Part shown: one piece after another, positions 62,165 through 64,000 of the stretch
How the letters are laid out: each line of letters opens with the position of its first letter
How positions within the stretch are numbered: the first letter of the stretch is position 1
Assembly (NCBI RefSeq): GCF_002931555.1
Contig: NZ_PSTZ01000007.1
Location: 992,001-1,056,000, forward strand
Direction: 5' to 3'
Length of the DNA: 64,000 bases
Source: Pseudoclavibacter sp. RFBB5
GTDB lineage: Bacteria > Actinomycetota > Actinomycetes > Actinomycetales > Microbacteriaceae
Notes under the pieces: generated by a model
What the model saw: only the letters and a program-made list of their open reading frames with translations
What the model was told of the DNA's origin: nothing
Databases searched by the model: none
Made by a program: the position numbers and the translations under genes

Positions 62165-62977
62165 TTACGACGCGAGGTGCCCCTGGTAGAGGTCGCGCTT
62201 GCTCATGCCCGTCTCCGTGGCGACCTGCGCGGCCGCCTCCTTGAGGCGCATCCCGCCTGCCACGAGGTCGGCGACCATCGCCTGCGCGCCGGCGGCGTCG
62301 ACGACCGCGGGTGCCGCCCCCTCGACGACGATCACGATCTCGCCGCGCACGCCCTCCTCGGCCCAGGGCACGAGCTCGGCCGCCGTGCCGCGCTTGACTT
62401 CCTCATAGAGCTTCGTCAGCTCGCGGCACACCGCGATGCGGCGGTCGGCCGGCCAGATCGCGGCCATGTCGGCGAGCGTCCTCGCCAGGCGGTGCGGCGA
62501 CTCGAACAGCACGACCGTGCGCGGCTCGTTCGCGAGGGATCGGAGGAACGTCTCCCGCTCCCCCGCCTTGCGCGGCAGGAAGCCGTCGAACGTGAAGCGG
62601 TCGGTGGGCAGCCCCGAGATCGCGAGCGCCGTGATGACGGCGCTCGGGCCGGGCACACTGGTGACGGTCACCCCCTCCTTCGCCGCGAGCGCGACGATCG
62701 GGTACCCGGGGTCGGAGATGCCCGGCATCCCGGCGTCGCTCACGAGCACGACGTCGGAGTCGCGCGCCTGCTCGACGATCGTCTTGGCCAGCTCGTCCTC
62801 GTTGTGCTCGTGCAGGGCGACGAGCCTCGGTCGGTTCTCGACCCCGAGCATCCCGAGCAGCTTCGCCGTCGACCTGGTGTCCTCGCACGCCACGAGGGAG
62901 GCGTTCTTGAACGTGTCGATGAGACGCGCCGAAGCGTCACCGAGGTTCCCGATGGGGGTGCCCGCGAGGATGATCAT
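62165..62977 (-). CDS. rsmI: 16S rRNA (cytidine1402-2'-O)-methyltransferase
   Basis: 270 residues with the SAM-dependent RsmI signatures AGTPIGNLGD, CEDTRSTAKLL, LVSDAGMPGISDPGYP and FDGFLPRK. Methylates the ribose of C1402 in the decoding centre. ATG 62977 begins the homology. It lies 30 bp upstream of metG and is probably co-transcribed; divergent from the mannosyltransferase gene. Confidence 0.95.
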   Translation of the reverse strand: MIILAGTPIGNLGDASARLIDTFKNASLVACEDTRSTAKLLGMLGVENRPRLVALHEHNEDELAKTIVEQARDSDVVLVSDAGMPGISDPGYPIVALAAKEGVTVTSVPGPSAVITALAISGLPTDRFTFDGFLPRKAGERETFLRSLANEPRTVVLFESPHRLARTLADMAAIWPADRRIAVCRELTKLYEEVKRGTAAELVPWAEEGVRGEIVIVVEGAAPAVVDAAGAQAMVADLVAGGMRLKEAAAQVATETGMSKRDLYQGHLAS

Positions 62978-63014
62978 GGCTGCGATCCTCCCACGCGCTG
63001 GGCGCATGGCCCCC

Positions 63015-63020
63015 TACGAT
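63015..63020 (+). promoter_or_regulatory. -10 element of the O-mannosyltransferase gene
   Basis: TACGAT ends 7 bases before GTG 63028, a leaderless arrangement. No ribosome site is seen. Confidence 0.45.
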
Positions 63021-63027
63021 TGCTTGC

Positions 63028-64000
63028 GTGAGCGAGCAAGCAGAGACCGGAACCCCAGACGAGGCGGCCACGTCCCCCGCGGCGGCTGCCCCCGCGACGG
63101 CTCAGGTCGAGGCTCCGGCGGCCGACTCCGCTTCGCCTGCGACGGATCCTGCCCCGAGGGCCCAGGTCGAGCGAGGCTCGGTCTTCGACGACCTCTGGGC
63201 CCGCGTCACCAGCACGCCGCGACTCCGCGTGCGCACCGAGTGGATCCTCCTCGGCGTCGTCACGCTGCTCGCCGCCGTCCTGCGGTTCTGGAACCTGGGC
63301 GGCGCGCACTACCTGATCTTCGACGAGACGTTCTACGTGAAGGACGCGTGGACGCTCCTCAACCTCGGCTACGAGGCAGAGTGGCCTGACAACCCGAACG
63401 ACGCGTTCAACGCGGGCGACCCGAACGGCTACACGACCGACCCGTCGTACGTCGTGCATCCGCCGCTCGGCAAGTACATCATCGGGCTCGGGATGCTCGT
63501 CTTCGGCGCTGACAACCCCTTCGGGTGGCGCTTCGGCGTGGCCCTCGTCGGCACCCTCGCCGTGCCGCTCCTGTGGGTCATCGCGAAGAAGCTGTTCCGC
63601 TCGCCCGTGCTCGCCACCATCGGCGCCGGCATGCTGGCCATCGACGGGCACGCGATCGTCATGTCGCGGGTGGGGATCCTCGATGGCATCCTCATGTTCT
63701 TCGTCCTGCTGGCCTTCCTGTTCGTGCTGCTCGACCGCGACGACCAGCGGCGCAAGCTGCGCTCCAAGATCATGGCGTGGCGCGCCGAGGAGGGACTCGA
63801 CGGCGAGCCCGTGCCCACGAAGGCCACGACCACCTCGCGCGCCCCGGATGTGAAGCCCGTCGGCCCCGACTGGGGGCCGCGCCTGTGGTGGCGCCCCTGG
63901 CTCATGGCCGCCGCCGTCACCCTCGGCGCCGCCTCCGCCGTCAAGTGGTCGGGCCTCTACTTCCTCGCCGCGTTCTGCGTCTACACGCTCGTCGTCGACA
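63028..64000 (+). CDS. Polyprenyl-phosphate-mannose protein O-mannosyltransferase, 5' part
   Basis: About 324 residues of a PMT/GT39 membrane enzyme that transfers mannose from polyprenol phosphate to exported proteins. A 50-residue Ala/Pro-rich N-terminus precedes the first helix; the catalytic loop IFDETFYVKDAW with its acidic pair is near residue 100, and VVHPPLGKYIIGLG follows. The remaining helices and the end lie beyond the window. Divergent from rsmI. Confidence 0.93.
   Translation, partial: MSEQAETGTPDEAATSPAAAAPATAQVEAPAADSASPATDPAPRAQVERGSVFDDLWARVTSTPRLRVRTEWILLGVVTLLAAVLRFWNLGGAHYLIFDETFYVKDAWTLLNLGYEAEWPDNPNDAFNAGDPNGYTTDPSYVVHPPLGKYIIGLGMLVFGADNPFGWRFGVALVGTLAVPLLWVIAKKLFRSPVLATIGAGMLAIDGHAIVMSRVGILDGILMFFVLLAFLFVLLDRDDQRRKLRSKIMAWRAEEGLDGEPVPTKATTTSRAPDVKPVGPDWGPRLWWRPWLMAAAVTLGAASAVKWSGLYFLAAFCVYTLVVD

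Overview
The window is a GC-rich (visibly about two thirds G+C) chromosomal segment of an actinobacterium, most likely of the family Microbacteriaceae. The support is indirect: codon use ending in G or C, a DUF222/13E12 HNH protein, a YcaQ-like protein, Asp23/Gls24, the run of housekeeping genes, and several apparently leaderless genes whose -10 hexamer ends 6-7 bases before the start codon. No 16S gene is present, so the genus is not claimed. About 57 protein genes and one tRNA are supported. There are no rRNA genes, insertion sequences, CRISPR arrays or prophage genes. Both edges cut genes: eno on the left and a protein O-mannosyltransferase on the right.

Layout: 1-11 kb is housekeeping, nearly all on the minus strand (rplY, pth, dtd, mfd, mazG, then hisS, a lipoprotein and eno), interrupted by a plus-strand pair of a small membrane protein and a YcaQ-like DNA glycosylase. 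At 11-13.6 kb are a membrane protein and 6-phosphogluconate dehydrogenase (gnd). From 13.8 to 21.1 kb is a nitrite assimilation block on the minus strand: nirB, nirD, a fused siroheme synthase, a uroporphyrinogen-III synthase joined to a winged-helix domain, a CbiX-type chelatase and a formate/nitrite-family channel. nirB, nirD, the siroheme gene and hemD overlap by four bases each. The nirB promoter carries a sequence fitting the GlnR box, so the block is probably nitrogen-regulated and makes its own siroheme. At 21.4-28 kb are CorA, an Asp23 pair, an aldo/keto reductase, a GH42 beta-galactosidase, an SDR enzyme and a start-less reading frame next to a DUF222/HNH gene.

From 29.9 to 43.8 kb lie two sugar-uptake loci. 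The first (minus strand) has a binding lipoprotein, two permeases and a GH13 alpha-glucosidase, with a divergent ROK repressor and a 21-bp AT-rich dyad between the promoters. The second (plus strand) runs LacI regulator, two permeases, binding lipoprotein and GH32 fructosidase, ending at a strong terminator. It has a 14-bp operator-like dyad at the promoter and a sister site inside the first permease gene. Neither locus encodes an ATPase, so both must borrow one from elsewhere in the genome.

From 43.9 kb to the end are an HD protein, lipoproteins, prs, glmU, tRNA-Gln(TTG), a SnoaL-like protein, a MarR regulator, an ABC-F ATPase, a TipA-like MerR regulator with a classic 19-bp-spacer promoter, an M20 peptidase, two flavin monooxygenases, a GNAT enzyme behind a short upstream reading frame, then metG, tatD, rsmA and rsmI and the start of the O-mannosyltransferase. 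Unusual items include a 61-bp palindromic repeat present twice 37 kb apart, a repeat-built insertion in the mazG linker, and a divergent promoter in which hisS and its neighbour appear to share one -10 element.
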